Below, one piece after another: positions 24,706 to 38,712 of a DNA stretch of 64,000 nt. A program made the translations under genes and the position numbers. The notes beneath the pieces are model-generated. The model did not search any database. It was given only the letters and a program-made list of their open reading frames with translations, and was not told the origin of the DNA. The stretch spans positions 13,994,501 to 14,058,500 of the forward strand of contig CM075348.1 of the NCBI GenBank assembly GCA_037693485.1, in the 5' to 3' direction. Source of the DNA: Kitagawia praeruptora. Lineage: Eukaryota > Streptophyta > Magnoliopsida > Apiales > Apiaceae. Each line of letters opens with the position of its first letter. Within the stretch, counting starts at the first letter, position 1.

Positions 24706-27700
24706 AGACAGCGCGGTTCATCGGATTCGGATGGCCTTGGTAGTGCCAATGTTGAGGAACGACTAACCCCGACGGTAGCGTTCCTTCTGAGACTAGTTGT
24801 TAAGTAGACTGGTATTCGGTAGTATCGACTATTAGGACAAGCATGTATCGGGTAGGTATGGCATGTTTAGTTTAAAACTTTTGATTCCTCTTCTAAGGAC
24901 GATGTATATTTGGTTTCCTTCTAATGATTAAACTCCCAGCTTTATGTCAATCATTTCGCTACTGTAACTATTTATGGTTCGACCAGCTCGGATGTTCATA
25001 GAAATATTCTTTGGGTATCGAAATGGATTTTCTTAATGTAACCAGTGGGTGGATAGATTGACTGAAGTTTCCCTAATCCTGGAAAGGAATTGGACAAAAT
25101 TTGGCAAACCTTGTCTTTCTGATTATCAAAAGACGTCATTGAAGAGAGTGGAAACTGGAGCGAACCCTGTGGATTGGGTAAAGTAGCCGCTATATAGGTG
25201 GGTAGACATACCCCGATTATTACAGTTGAATGTAGGGATAAAATTATGAAGTTGAATGTAATTAAGAAACAAGCCGGACTAAGAAAGTTCGGGATTGACT
25301 TAAATGAAAAGGTTGTTGTGCCAGAAATGTTTAGCTTTGGTGGCACGTGAAATTGATAAGAGTAAATAGAAGAATAAAAGAAAAGTAAAGGTGACCGGAG
25401 ATGGCACCGAGAAGTCGATTGAGACTTATATGGAGTGAAGTTTTGAACAGATCAAAAGGTATCAAAGTAGAAGGCACTATGCCAGAAATTGCTAGAAAAG
25501 TAATGCTATTAGCCGACCCCTAAACTCACATATTTTAGCATGGCTAGTTGGGGCCAAGTCACTAAAGATTATCGAGTGACTGAACCAGCAAGGTAAGGAC
25601 AAAGCGGGGTGCTTCTAACAAAGTGCCAACCGCAAGAACTTTTGATGAAGAATGAATTGAGATACATGATGATGGATTTTATAAAAACCATGGATGTGTT
25701 GGGAATGAGGATGGTGACCAGTAAAAGCTACGAAGATTGCCAAAGTCAGTGCAGTATGATGCATAAATGTTATCTGAAGCTTAGTGTCCTCAAAAAGAGC
25801 ATTAGGCGCTAAGAGATTCACGTTGAACACGACCAATATCCTCCAGGACATCCTTTCTACCATTACCAAGTTCTGTATGAAAGAGTAGATAGACATATGT
25901 TGTCTTTTGGAAGGTCATATAGACCAACATTCGTTTGAAAGAAAGGTTAACATGAGCTACCTATAGATTATTAATATGAGAATGATTGAAAACAGACCCT
26001 TATTAAGGGTACATGATTTGATTACCAATTTCAGGGTAATGTAAGTATTCTTTGAAAATAGAATTGAGGGTAGAGCATCCATAAATTAAGACGAACCCTG
26101 GGGATGCACAAAGGATAGCATCACCCCTAATAAAGACATTTTGAATTCAGACGATATAAGTTGAATCGACCAAAGTATCAATAACCTGTAAGGATTTGTG
26201 GAAAGGAGTCTCCAAAAGTACATAGACAGAGATGTTATAGAATTGACTAATGATGTTTGATATACCCTGTAACCAGGAGATGCAGGAGGAATGATGAGGA
26301 TGGCCTAAGAAACCTTATAAGGGAAGTGCTAATATTCTAAACTTCAAACGGGAAGTTTGGTAAGGAATGTATGACATAGTAACAATAAGGCCAGATGAAA
26401 CATGTGTGGAACCATGTAAAAGTATGGATTGAACCAATAAGGTTGAGATTATCCTAAAAACAAGAAGGGAGTTAAGTAAGGAAATATCCTAGGTATGGTT
26501 TGAAGTACCTGTAGTCAAGATCGCACTAGAAAGGTGGAAGCAATGACTTTTGGAAAAGACTGATAGATGCTTTCTCTCATTCAGCAGAATTTAAGGGAGA
26601 ATGCTTCCACCCTGAGTTGGAATAGATCTAGAAAACATTGACCCCAAGAAATTATTATAATCAGGAAAGGCCAACGAGATGGCCGACACTTTAAGTATGG
26701 GGGAGTAAGTATAAATGCTCAGACCAAAGAAATAGAATGATAATGTAAGGACCTTGATGGTCATAATGTGGTAGAGAAAGTTACATTCCGTCTAATGATT
26801 TTGCCAGGATCAACTATAAGAATAGTTTAAGTAAAGATTCGATTCCTGATGTTGCCAGTAGCACATTACCGACATTAGGAGGCTCTACGACAGACCAGGC
26901 CAAATTCCCCAAGAGACTCGCCTTTTCTTTGGAAAGAGAGAGGGGAGGTTAAGTAACAATGAATTGGTAGTAAATGACCAGAAATAGAAAGGGTACAAAT
27001 ACTGATAAGCCAAATGGCACGATGATGAATGACAAGCAAGTTTATGTTGGTATATTTCTGTGCAAACCAGATGGAGAATTATGAGATTGGCAAGCGATTA
27101 AGCAAACCGCTAAGCTTTTAGTCTTCTACCGGAGATATATGGTTAATAATCTCACCAGCCTGTTCCAGCTGCGATGCTGGAAGCTTTCCTGCAATTTTAT
27201 CTACTTCATGTAATATCTACGTCAAGTTCAGGAAGCATTCCCTATGGATAGGGAATAGTGATTATTTTGTTTTCCTAGAGGAGCTTGAATTGACAATTAT
27301 GATGCTTAGTTGTTACAGCACTAAGTAAACGATAAACGATGGTGATCCTTCTGAGAAATTAGGTGGTAACGACTGTGGAAATGTCGAATTGAATCTAAGT
27401 TAAAGAAATCATCCAGGTTTATTTCGGATGGTGTAATTTCTGGAACGACGGGATATTTGAAATGAAGAATTAGGTTATGATGGTTCATAAGATGATTATA
27501 GTAGAAATAAAGACAAGAGAGTCAGATAGGTGGGCTCATGAGAAGCCCCAGTAATGAAGCGAGAAAAGTATGGAATTAGCAGGGCAAGGGTATTGGCTAA
27601 AACAGAAAGTTGGGATTAGGAGCATAAATGACATACAAATTGACTCCTTAGTAAGTTTGGAAAATTCGAGAAAATATGAAATAGATTGACTGAGTAATAA

Positions 27701-28617
27701 AGAGACTCATGAAATGAAAAAGTGAAATCTAGATGATTGAACAAAGGAAAATTTGGCCCCAAACGTGTAACACGTATTGAATAAAGGTGACGAGTGCCTC
27801 AACTCTGAGATGAAGGATTTTCCAAAAGTAAGTAATGCTAATATCAAACAAGAGTATAGGTCCATAGAATGATGGACAGAGAAACAAGGACATGTGATAT
27901 GTGAGATTACGATAAAGTAGTATTTGATACGAATACGATTACTTTCTTCCCTAATAAACCTCTATAGTTCAGAGGTAAATTCTGAGTATGATATTTTGAC
28001 AATCATGAAAATCTTCTTATATAATTCTCTGAAATTCTTTCCTTTTAATATCCCTTATTTATTTTCCTCTAAATTGAGAAGAACAACCCTTTAAGGAGGG
28101 GAGGTACTACTACGTGACTCTCTGTCTGTGTGATAGGAGTCTAAGTGGAATGCCATTAATTGTTTAATTGCTTGTCAAGTACTAGAGGCTGGCCCCCTTC
28201 TGTACTAGCTATGCAATGTAACAAATGTTCATTGATCACAGTGATCTCTCGATAAATTTTTCCACCTAAATATATATACATCGAGATTGCGAAGATTAAA
28301 GCGATCAGGAATTGCAAAATTACGAGTGAGGTTATCTCCGGAATTCGTAGCGCGTTAGTGATACCGAAGTCACTGCACGTACCAATAAGGTTAATAGTGT
28401 AAGACCGGACAAGAGCGTATACCGGATAATGTGTTATGCGAAAGTATCAAAGAATTGGTAGAACGGATAAAGGGTGTATTGTAACACCAGTACGATGTGC
28501 TTTAGAAAGATTGGAATGTGTACGGATCGACTAGAGAATTGGAAAGCGAAATAACCAACAAGTACCCAATTGTCTTCTACCTGATTCCGGGACGGAATCC
28601 TTTTAAGGAGGGGAGAC

Positions 28618-31600
28618 TGTAAGAACCCAGATTTTGGGTAGAATTAAAACTTTTATTATGTATTGAAGTAAGAGTGAACAGTGGTTACAACTACAATGTA
28701 ATACTGGCTTTAAAGAATGAATAATGAAAGGATATATATTCCAAGGTTATATGGCCTGAAGGATGCTATTGGGTGATAACTTAGACTAGAATAATCTATC
28801 TCCTAGAAAGTTAAGATAAGATTCCCTAGAGAGAAATAGATACCCTCATGTCATCCAAATCAATATCTATTATAAGCCCAGCGGTTCCGTAAAAAGGTTA
28901 AGGAACACTCGAGGGTGAACCAGGTTCATTTTCCTAATTATAGGAATTAAATAAAAATAAGTGATGAATAGTGATTTTGGTGGAATTTGGAATATTATTA
29001 TAATAATGTTATACCCGGTATTCGGAACGGATTTCTGAGTTCGTATTAGTGATCCAGGAGGAAAATAAGTGTATGTAAAAGCTGTCGGATTCAGAAAAAA
29101 AGAGCACTTTTATTTTCTCCGAGATTTCCCTGGACACTGCAAGACTTAAGGATTTATAAAAGGGAATTAAGGAATTTAAATTCGAGAAGTATTAAGAATG
29201 ATGAAGAATAGTATTAGGAATATTAAGAAGGTTTTCGGTAAAACCCTAGTTAGAAACGAATGAGTTATTCCCTCGAACGATCAACGAATTGAGCAATAAC
29301 CGGACAAAAGAATCAAGCAGAGGGCCAAGGGGCAACCATGTGCTAGTAGATAAGAGATTTATTATGTCAAGGAATTAAGGATTTTATTTAATTATGATTT
29401 GAGAAATTAGAATGAAAATCCTCGAGTTAGAATGATAAGCGTTTTAGAAATCGCTAGAACTTTATAACGAGATTAAGCGATAAAGCGAACGTGAAACGAA
29501 TTACGGATTAAATATATAATGAGATGAGAAACACCACATGATCATCTAGGGTTTACTAATATTAGATTGGTGGAAAAGAAATGAGAAAAGAAAAGAAAAA
29601 GCAAGAATGAGGTGTGTGATTTAGAATGAAACAACAAGGCTTCATGTCACCACTCTTTTCTAACACACCATCAAGTCTTGACACTTGTAATTAGAGTGTA
29701 TTAGCAGCCATAACACCCCACAAATATCATAAAATCATTTCACCAACAAGTCAAAAGAGAAAAGGAGAGAAAGATCAAAAAAACACCACCACCACCAAAA
29801 ACAAGCCCATTCGGCTTCTTCTTTAATTCAAAGGAAGAAATCATCCTTCCCACCATTGTTTGATCACCAAACTTTTATCCTAGATCCTATATTTCATAAA
29901 AGTTATACCCTAGAAATCTTAGCCTCAAAATCCATTGTTTCCATTTTCAATAAAATCATCAAAGTCTAGGGTGAATAGTAACTTCAAGAACAAATCTTGG
30001 TTTTTCTTGATTTCTTGGATGATCTAAGCTCGGTTATGGATGGTTATGGACTATACAAGGCTTAGCAAGGCCTTTACACACTCCAAGGATGGTATAAATC
30101 TTAAGAACCTTAGATCTTACTTTGAGTTTTTTTGCATGTTCTTGATGATCTTAGTGTAGTTATGATTATAGTGATGTTATAAGCATGATTAGTTAGTGGT
30201 TTAAGTTGATCTAAGTATGATGATGATTATGATGTCAAAGTCAGTGGTTCTTGGTCTTGTAAGATGGATAATATGATTAAGAGATGTATGGTATGCCCGT
30301 TGTGGCTTGGTTTTAGTGTTACGATTAGTAGAACGTTCGATTTATAGCCGTCGTAATGCCCGATTTCCGTTTAACCTTGAAATTCGAACTTGACAGTAGA
30401 TAAAACTCACTGCATAGCTTCGACTTATGCCATGATTAGCTAGATTATGTTATGAGCTTCGTTTTGATATAAAGATCGCATGAAACGTACTTACGGTTTA
30501 GGAGTTATGATTAAATTCGTAAAAGTGGTTCGGAACCGTAATCAAAAGTTCGTAACCGAAATTGGATCCCTTTAATATTGCGAAATCAGTGGCGAATCTT
30601 AATAATTAAATATTACAGGTAAAAATGAAGGTGTGGGAGAAGACCACATGTCGAATGGATCGTTTTCCGATTTTATAAAAATGTTTGAATCGAGGTTAAA
30701 CGTGAACGAACCCCTTAAAGGTATGACTTTGGTTATAACTTAGAAAACGGGCGATAACACTCGAGGTATAATCTTGATTCGTAAGCGACCAACCTTAGAA
30801 CTTATACGACTTAAGTATATACCAAGTATAAGCATGATGACATGTCTTGATAATAAACGAATGTCGGATCGTATCGGTGATAAAAAGAGTTACACCAAAA
30901 GAGACGTAACGAGATAACTCGAAAACGTGTTTCGATTTAAGTGGAGTTTATACTTAGCCTTTTAATAAGCGTTAAGTGGTTAATCTTAAATATTCTGATT
31001 GTTTATAGATTGTCGAGCTGACCCGAGACACATTACCCCTACCCGCACTCGATTCTCAGGCAAGTTTCCAATACCTTGGAACTGTTGTTGTGATAATATA
31101 TATGATTGTTGTTATACCTATGCCATAGCATGCATGTTTGCTTTCAAGTTAATATTGAATTACTTGTTCCCTGAATTGTTATCGGCTTATAGATTATATA
31201 TGAAATATCAGTTATAAGCTGGATTGTTTGGTTAAGACCCTTAGCGAAGGGCGTATGATATTCATACTTCAAATATAGACCGGGAGTCGATATTTTGTAA
31301 TATATAAATAGTCGTGGAAACCCGGAGGGATCCCAGCGACAAATTTATTATTTCGAGGATTTTTATTCGATTACGAATCTTTCGAGGAACGTTATTTGAG
31401 TATTACCTCAGTGAAGGAATATTTAATGAATATTATCTTAATATTCATTTAGAATGTCATTTATTTAATGAATATTATTTTGATCATTCATTGGAGTTAT
31501 TTAGTTAATGAATATTATTTTGAATATTCATTAGAGTTATTTGGTTGACGAATATCATTCCCAAATATTCATTTGGCTTACTTATTATTATTTGGAATAT

Positions 31601-33624
31601 TCATTTGATCTTTATTTATTTAATGAATATTACTTTCGAATATTCATTTAAGGTTTGATTTACTTAATGAATATTATTTTAAAATATTCATTGGAAGTTC
31701 TATTTACTCAAGGAATTTTACTTCGAATATTCCTTTAAAGTTTCGATTACAAAATGAATATTATTCGGATATTCATTTAGAATATTATTTGTTAAATGAA
31801 TATTATTTTGGATATTCATTTAGAATATTATTTGTTAAATGAATATTATTTTGGATATTCATTTAGAATATTATTTGTTAAATGAATATTATTTTGGATA
31901 TTCATTTGGAATGTTATTTGTTAAATGAATATTATTTTAGATATTCATTTGGAACGTTATTTGTTAAATGAATATTATTTTCAAATATTCATTTAAGGTT
32001 TGATTTATTCAGTAAATATTATTTTAAATATTTATTTAAGTTTATTTATTCAATGAATATTATTGTAAATATTCATTTAAGAAGAGATTTATTTAATAAA
32101 TCATTCTATATATTCATTCGAGGATTACTTACGAGCAATATTATGATTTAATAATATTTCGTAATTATTATTGACTTAATAAATATTCTTGGAATATTTA
32201 ATTAAATTCTTTTGAATTCTTTTTGTAATGATTTATATTATTCAAAGGTTATCCTTCACCTTCAGATATTATGTAAAATATTTCGAAGTCTTTTATGACT
32301 ATGTTATCAAGGAGAGGTTCCTAAACTTTAATTTCATTTAAATCTATCTTAAACAAGATTTAAATACTCGCTCAACTTCCAAACGTATATAATGGGACCT
32401 CACTTCAGCGATGTTATTTATTGGACTGCCCGGTCCTATACTTGCTAAAACTATCTTGTCACTCACATCTTGATTCTTTCAAGCATCGATATGAGTCTTT
32501 TGGTTACCTCCTCAACGCTCGAGGGGTATGATTGATGTAACAAGTTTATATCCATTAACAAGCATCAGCTTGGGAAATATTGGTGAATTTTCCTTTCCAA
32601 TTAGATACGACTACTTTGTGGAGTCCTATCAACAAGTGTTACACTTGGGGAAAAAGGGGAACGAACTTTACGTTTCAGAGTCATGGATGATATTCGAACT
32701 AGGAGACGCGTAAGTGGCCAAGTGGCGCCGGTCCAGCAATAGCCCAACCGTTGGCTGAGGAGTTCCAGAGGGCGGTAGATAAGTAATTCCGTCGGAGCTA
32801 CCTTCTACATGTAGAGAACGACTGATGAGATGCATGACATACGACTGATCATCGTAAACGTCAGGGCATCTGGCGCGGCAATGCTCCCGTATTAGTTCAT
32901 CTTCTAAAAGTGAGAAATTTCTACAACACTGTTGGTGTTGGCAAGGTGAAAAAGTGTTGAAACCGGAATTGCAATATTTTCCTGCAAGTTCCTCTTTTAT
33001 GATAATTGAGAATATCTTGCTTATCTTTTGCATAGCAGATATTTATTCAAAACAAATATATTTTTAAGTTACCTTGTAACTTCATCTCATACCTTATATT
33101 GGTACTACATCGTTAATGCATGGCATATGGTTTCAAAGATATTTTGGACTGTCATATATTATCACTGTTCAATTATATTTCTGGTGGGCTATTGCTCACC
33201 CTTGCTTTATTTATTTATATCACAACAACAGCTAGATCAGATGGCCGCGCAAGGCGCACGCAGCGTAAGCAGGTGTCAACCGTCAGAGGTTTACCGCTAA
33301 GGTCTTGGCTACCTTTGTTGAGGATGCAACTACTGGTAGGCTAGTTGTTAGCAATTGAGCCTCAAATGTATTTATATTATGGTATCTATTAATGGATGGC
33401 AAAGAGTATGTAATTGTACAATTGTAATTCTTTGGGTTGTAAGAACTCAAACATGTGATTAATAATATTGTTGGTTACTCTGATTTCATCTCTGGGACTA
33501 TAACGGGTGTGTTTTATGTTGTTGTTTTGGGTCACAAGGTTGTAATTTAAATTATGTTGGTTTTGTGGTTGGATATTGAGACCGTAACAACCAGATCCCT
33601 GACCCTGGATCTGGGGGTGTTACA
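28618..33624 (+). repeat. E2 LTR 2
   Basis: 5,007 bp. Differences seen from LTR 1 include one fewer A near 29761, a handful of single-base changes (for example near 30368, 31026 and 31220) and about 221 bp more after 32050. It is followed by PBS and interior sequence rather than by the end of the element. Confidence 0.95.
31406..32150 (+). repeat. Palindromic array in E2 LTR 2 (longer form)
   Basis: Same ~43-bp AATGAATATT...ATATTCATT units as at 21104-21768, with further diverged units running on. LTR 1 lost this tail. Confidence 0.8.
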
Positions 33625-35121
33625 GAAATGGTATCAGAGAGAGCGTTATATATCCCAGAGATGATGCGACGTTAAAACAATAAATTCATTAAGATAATAA
33701 GAACTCTTGCCAAGTTCATAGTCGGACTACTTAATGTAGTATTGACATATAAAACCCTTATGGGAACTACTAAGTATCATGATAGTAACTTAAGCTCGTT
33801 CTCGTACCGACTAGTAAGGCAACAAGCCTTGGAGATTACGAGCAGTAGCATAATGATGCTTGTTTTGATGTTGAAGATCGGATGGTGGATTCGATAGAGT
33901 ACCCTACTGAGGACCCGGAAGAGGTTCCAGCAGAGGAGGAGAATATTGATAAGTATAAGGAGTTTACACTTAAGGAATGAGGGCTACAGCCAGAGAGACT
34001 GTAAGAGTTAAGGTATAGTGCTCAGAAAAGTGAGCATAAAGAGTTGAGATATTATTAAGAGAATTAAAGATGCGTATTGGATTCATAGCGGGACGGCTAG
34101 ATGAAGTACCAGCAGGTAAGATGGATTTGAGGAATTACTTGAGATCTTATATGGGGATAGATAAAAAAAAAAAAAAACCAAAATCCTTAGAGACCTACAG
34201 ATTAATGAGAAAAGAGTTAGAGTGGCACATGGTTATCAAAGACACAGATAGAGGACGGGGAGCAGAGTCCCTAGGAACAGTTAAGACATAGGTGGCAAGT
34301 GCCATATCTTCAGATAAATGAATTAGTGTGAATGTGGTTAAGGATAATTCGCCATGAGAAGGCAGATTTCATAAGTGATAATTTGTAAAGTCAACTCAGA
34401 TTGATGAGGTGGTTTATCCAGTGAGATGTCCATTTTATGAATGGATTAGCTAAGAAAGTAAAGATAGTGGAAAGCAATGGCCTGAATGGATAAAGTTACA
34501 TAAGGAAGTAGTAAGCGAGACAATGATCTCGGAACCTACAAGACTAAAAGACCAGTAAGTCTATGATAAATTAGTAATAAGGCTATCATCAGGAACCAAT
34601 TATAAGTTCAGTTCAATTCAGTGAAATGATGAACCAGAAACATTAGATGCATGTGATTCAGAAGAATATTAAATTCTTTCTTTTCCTTGAATGGATTATG
34701 GTAGTTACCTTAAGCTTATTCTGACACTGAATCATAAATGGATTAGGCAAGTCGAGCAGTGGTTGAGATGTAATTGAGAATGCTTTTAGATGCAACCTGA
34801 AAGAACAGGTGTAGGACATGTTCTCGAAATAAGAGTTTTAGCAAAATGAAGTCCAGCAATAGGACACATGATCAATAAGAGTAGTGTTGGTCGGCCCTAC
34901 CAAGTTAAAGATAGTTTCAAATGGAGATTGGCCAACCACACTGGCAAAGGTGATAAATTTCATAAGATTCACAAGGTATTACCAAAGAATTGCTCAGGAC
35001 TTTACAAAGAGTGTAGTCCCGTAACCCGACTTAATTGTAAGACTAAAAGTTTGAATGTACAAGATAAATAGGGAGAAATCTCCATGGAGCTAAAGATAAA
35101 ATTGGTGACGACCCAACATTG
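33625..35121 (+). other. E2 second, truncated internal region
   Basis: Repeats 23102-24596 with two extra A in a poly-A run near 34163 and at least one substitution (GAATGC followed by T instead of A near 34785). The copy ends at 35121, next to copia sequence. Confidence 0.92.
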
Positions 35122-35461
35122 TTCTGTGCCTCTAAGTCATAGAGATGCACCTTTCTGTGATAAATTTGACTGTATGCCATGCAATATGAATGTCATGACT
35201 AGTTGTTTTAATTTAAGAAGGCAATTCATTGATGGTTGTATCAGTCACAATTCTCACACACACTACACAAGGTCAAAGTCTTCAAGTCCTCCTAAAGCTA
35301 GGAAGGTACCTCTGTCACCTAAGTCTAAAACTTCAGGTTCTAAGACTTCCAACAGTGACAAGAAGACTAGCACTAAGAAAGTTGACAAGCATGTTGTTTA
35401 TGATAAAACTGTCTCTAAGTCACATGGACCCAAACTTGTTTGGGTACCAAAGGAAAAGTAA
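35122..35461 (+). pseudogene. Copia gag C-terminal / pre-protease region
   Basis: A frame starting at the E2 edge encodes a cysteine-bearing segment (C-M-P-C-N-M-N), a Ser/Lys-rich linker and then G-P-K-L-V-W-V-P-K, typical just before the protease of Sirevirus-type copia. It ends with TAA at 35459-35461. The protease frame runs one base back. I see no canonical slippery heptamer at the switch, so it may be a small indel in this copy rather than programmed frameshifting. The zinc knuckle interrupted at 18314 does not continue here, so part of gag is missing. Confidence 0.65.
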
Positions 35462-38400
35462 TACCTTTGTGTTTGCAGGGCAAAGAAAGTGAAAAGAAGG
35501 TCATGTGGATTTTGGACAGTGGATGCTCAAATCATATGACTGGTGATATGGCCCTGCTATCACAGTATGAGGAAAAGGCTGGCCCAATGGTTGCTTTTGG
35601 AGATGACAGCATGGGTAACACATTGGGATATGACAAGCTGAAAGTTGGTAATGTCATCATTGAAGATGTAGCACTAGTCAAGGGGCTCAAGCATAATCTG
35701 TTAAGTGTTGGTCAGTTTACTGATAGAGGTTTCAAAGTGAATTTTGACAAAGATGAATGTTTGATCACCCACAAGAAGACTGGTGATTTTGCTCTATCTG
35801 GAGTAAGGAAGGGAAGCCTGTTTGTAGCCAATATGGACTCTGCAAACAAGGACAAAATTTGTTGCTTTTACTCAAAAGCATCAAATGAAGATTGTTGGCT
35901 GTGGCACAAGAAACTATCACACCTGAACTTCAAGGCCATTAATTCTCTAGTCAAAAGAGAGTTAGTGAGAGGCATGCCCACACTTGAATTCTGTCAAGAA
36001 GGAGTGTGTGAGGCTTGTCAAAAAGGAAAAATGAAAAGATCAAGCCACAAGTCAAAGACAGTGACATCAGTAACCAAGCCATTACAACTCATCCATATGG
36101 ATTTATTTGGGCCTGTCAACATAATGTCACTTGGAAGAAAGAAGTATGCCCTGGTAATGGTTGATGATTTTTCAAGGTATACATGGGTGGAATTTCTGGC
36201 ATCAAAAGATGAGGCTCCACAAGTAATTATTGAGCACATAAAGAAAGTTGACAAGGAAGCAAAGGCAAACGATGCAAGTGTGATTGCACTGAGGAGTGAT
36301 AATGGAACAGAGTTCAGAAATGCCACACTTGAAGCATTCTGCAAAGAGAATGGCATTTCTCAGCAATTCTCAGCTCCAAGGACTCCACAACAAAATGGAG
36401 TTGTTGAGAGAAAGAATAGAACTCTAATTGAGGCTACTAGAACAATGTTACTTGATGCAAAAATGCCTACATGTTTTTGGGCTGAGGCTGTGAGCACTGC
36501 ATGCTATATTCAGAATAGGACCCTCATCAACAAAAACACTGGAAAGACACCTTACAACTTGATGACTGGAAAGAAGCCTACTCTAAAGTATGTTCATACT
36601 TTTGGAAGCAAATGCTTTGTACTAAAGGATAATTCTGAATATGTTGGAAAGTTTGATGCAAAAGCATTTGAAGGAATTTTTCTTGGCTATTCTATGGAAA
36701 GATTTGCATACAAGGTTTATGTCATCAGTCAAAAGAAAGTTATGGAAAGCACAGATGTAACATTTGATGACAGCAAACTACCTGGACTAGAAGAAGCCAA
36801 TGATGAAGACAAAGATCCATTGAAGTTTGATAATCTAGATGATTCTGATGAAGAGATTGAAACTGGAGTTGAAACTCAAGTTCAACAAACTCAAGTGATT
36901 GATGATACAAGAGAAGAATTTGTGCCAATCGATAGTGGAGAAACAAGCATCCAAGACACACCTGTGAGTAATGGCAACTTCACAGGGGGAGGAAATGAGG
37001 ATGACCATGATGTGGATGATGAAGCAACATCAAGGTTGAGAAGTCAGGCTGAACACTCGAGGAAATGGGATAGATCACACACTGCAGAGCAAATCATTGG
37101 AGATCCTAATGCAGGAGTAAGGACTAGGAGAGCAACTCAAAATGAGTGCCTCTATGGATGTTTTCTATCACAAGTTGAGCCTAAGAAACTTGATGATGCA
37201 CTGTTGGATCCAGATTGGATTATTGCCATGCAAGAGGAGCTGAATCAATTTGAAAGGAACAAAGTATGGGAACTTGTGCCTGCACCAAAGAATAGAACCA
37301 TTGTTGGAACAAAATGGGTTCTGAAGAATAAGATGGATGAAGATGGTGTAATAATAAGAAACAAAGCAAGGCTGGTTGCAAAAGGATACTCTCAATAGGA
37401 AGGCATTGATTATGATGAGACATTTGCCCCTGTTGCTAGATTGGAAGCCATTAGAATATTCTTGGCATTTGCTGCTCATTCAAACTTTAAAGTTTATCAA
37501 ATGGATGTCAAGAGTGCATTTCTAAATGGAGAGTTGGAAGAAGAGGTTTATGTGCAACAACCACCTGGCTTTGAGGATCCACATTTCCCAGAATTTGTCT
37601 ACAGATTGCTTAAGGCACTGTATGGACTTAAGCAAGCTCCAAGAGCATGGTATGATACTTTATCCCAATTTCTTCTTGAGAATCAATTCACTAGAGGCAC
37701 ATTGGACAAGACACTGTTTTACAAGAAGCATGGCGATGATATTATCCTAGTACAAATTTATGTGGATGATATCATTTTTGGTTCTACAAATGAGAAGCTG
37801 TGTGAGAAATTCTCTAAACTCATGCAGAGCAGATATGAGATGAGTATGATGGGAGAGTTGACATTCTTTCTAGGGTTGCAAGTCAGTCAAAGGAAGGATG
37901 GTATCTTTATCAGTCAAACCAAGTACATCAAGGATTTATTGAAGAAGTTTGACTTAGAAGATTGTTCACCTGCCAAGACACCCATGACCACTGCCACTAA
38001 ACTGGATGAAGATGCTAAAGGCAAGAAAGTAGATATCTCAGTCTACAGAGGCATGGTTGGTTCTCTACTCTACCTCACTGCAAGTAGGCCAGACATCATG
38101 TTTGCTACATGCTTGTGTGCAAGGTTTCAATCAAATCCAAAGGAATCACATTTGATTGCAATAAAAAGGATCTTTAGATATCTGAAGGGCACTCCTAACT
38201 TGGGATTATGGTATCCTAAGGACACAGGGTTCAATCTGGTTGGTTATTCTGATGCTGATTATGCTGGATGCAGAGTGGATAGGAAAAGCACCTCAGGAAG
38301 CTGCCAGTTTCTTGGACAAAGGTTAGTTTCTTGGTATAGCAAGAAGCAACAATCTGTGTCAACTTCTACAGCTGAGGCTGAATACATAGCTGCTGGAAGT

Positions 38401-38712
38401 TGCTGTGCTCAAGTGCTTTGGATTAGAAATCAACTTAGAGATTATGGACTTGTGTTGGAAAGAATTCCAATCATGTGTGACAACACAAGTGCAATCTCTA
38501 TAGTTGCCAATCCTGTCAATCATTCTAGAACAAAGCACATTGACATCAGATATCATTTCATAAGAGAACATGCAACTAATGGAACCATTGAGTTGCATTA
38601 TGTCTCTACAGATAAACAACTAGCTGATATATTCACTAAGCCATTAGATGAAGCCACCTTCACAAGGTTGGTAAGTGAGATTGGAATGCTGAATTCTTCA
38701 GATTCTGGCTAA
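35440..38712 (+). pseudogene. Copia pol: protease, integrase, RT, RNase H (one stop)
   Basis: About 1,090 codons in one frame. Counting from 35440, the aspartic protease motif D-S-G is at residue 26. The GAG-pre-integrase H-x3-H...C-x2-C finger lies near 150-190. The integrase D221, D287, E323 triad has 35 residues between the last two (DD35E) and sits in H-M-D-L-F-G-P, S-D-N-G-T-E-F and V-V-E-R-K-N. RT has Y-V-D-D at 37759-37770. RNase H ends the frame with S-D-A-D-Y-A-G and H-I-D-I-R-Y-H. A TAG at 37396-37398 interrupts the start of RT, where the context S-Q-[stop]-E-G-I-D indicates a former CAG. All motifs are otherwise intact. The enzyme copies RNA into DNA and integrates it. Confidence 0.92.

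Larger units (their letters stand above)
23102..28617 (+). other. E2 internal region, degenerate
   Basis: 5.5 kb with no frame longer than about 120 codons and none with a recognisable full domain. The only coding relic I can name lies just past 24600. It ends with a PPT (CCTTTTAAGGAGGGGAGAC) at 28599-28617. An earlier purine tract, CTTTAAGGAGGGGAGGTAC, lies near 28091-28109. Confidence 0.7.
18315..35121 (+). mobile_element. E2: gypsy-type LARD present as a truncated tandem dimer
   Basis: The order is LTR (18315-23101), interior (23102-28617), LTR (28618-33624), partial second interior (33625-35121). The second interior repeats the first 1,495 bp of the first almost perfectly and stops at ACATTG. 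Copia sequence follows at once. No TSD is detectable, as expected if the right end (rest of the second interior and a third LTR) was deleted together with adjoining copia gag. PBS and PPT are intact, but no gag or pol frame exists. The near-identical LTRs show it moved recently despite being coding-dead. Confidence 0.88.

Noticed and set aside
35451..35461. Programmed -1 frameshift site
   Set aside because: AGGAAAAGTAA does not form a canonical slippery heptamer and no downstream pseudoknot is obvious by eye.
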